This document shows positions 63,975 to 64,000 of a stretch of 64,000 bases of DNA, piece after piece. Every line of letters begins with the position of its first letter. Within the stretch, counting starts at the first letter, position 1. A program made the translations under genes and the position numbers. The stretch comes from Takifugu bimaculatus (Eukaryota > Chordata > Actinopteri > Tetraodontiformes > Tetraodontidae): positions 14,045,404-14,109,403 of the forward strand of contig CP034979.1 in assembly GCA_004026145.2 (NCBI GenBank). Reading direction: 5' to 3'. The notes under the pieces were generated by a model, which worked only from the letters and a program-made list of their open reading frames with translations, was not told where the DNA came from and ran no database searches.

Positions 63975-64000
63975 TAAAATGAAAACCAATTCACGTTTTT

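Overview
The window looks like nuclear DNA of a vertebrate, most likely a ray-finned (teleost) fish. The reasons are the very frequent and long (CA)n/(GT)n arrays, long (CTAT)n and (ATGG)n tetranucleotide arrays, long pure C and G runs, scattered rather than dense CpG, and no bacterial-style packing of genes. I recognise no protein-coding gene, rRNA, tRNA, microRNA, CRISPR array, virus or intact transposon. The open frames are short, usually lack a believable start, and overlap on both strands. Several of the longest are translations of microsatellites. The species and the neighbouring genes cannot be named from this sequence alone.

Layout. 1-6.4 kb is AT-rich spacer with a CpG-bearing patch near 1.3-1.5 kb that ends in a strong minus-strand splice donor. 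6.4-6.76 kb is a dense compound microsatellite (C24, CA, CTAT, GT). 7-24 kb is long non-coding sequence broken only by poly-C/poly-G runs, with blocks near 8.2-8.8, 12.4-13.6, 16.6-17.1 and 21.3-22.6 kb that read like conserved non-coding elements (CNEs): high complexity, retained CpG, homeodomain and octamer motifs. 23.9-28.6 kb holds several GT/CA arrays, a purine-rich stretch, and a site at 26.2 kb shaped like a recursive splice site. 28.6-45 kb is another long non-coding stretch with CNE-like blocks; those at 35.9-36.2, 38.0-38.4 and 38.45-39.0 kb are the most striking. 44.8-49.4 kb is rich in simple repeats and includes a 533-bp (ATGG)n array. 49.4-64 kb returns to non-coding sequence with CNE-like blocks (53.3-53.9, 55.2-56.0, 58.4-58.7, 61.2-61.6, 62.5-62.7 kb) and ends in a GT-to-GA compound repeat.

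Interpretation (inference). The pattern fits a gene desert or a very large intron full of regulatory elements, as found around vertebrate developmental transcription-factor genes. Supporting signals are about 14 exact POU octamers (three to four expected by my estimate), a composite octamer/homeodomain block, and three nuclear-receptor half-sites spaced by one base each. CNE calls here rest on composition and motifs only; I could not align to other species. A few exon-like segments with splice-site motifs are listed at low confidence. I found no convincing new biological system. The best leads are the recursive-splice-like site, the octamer clustering and the triple DR1 element.
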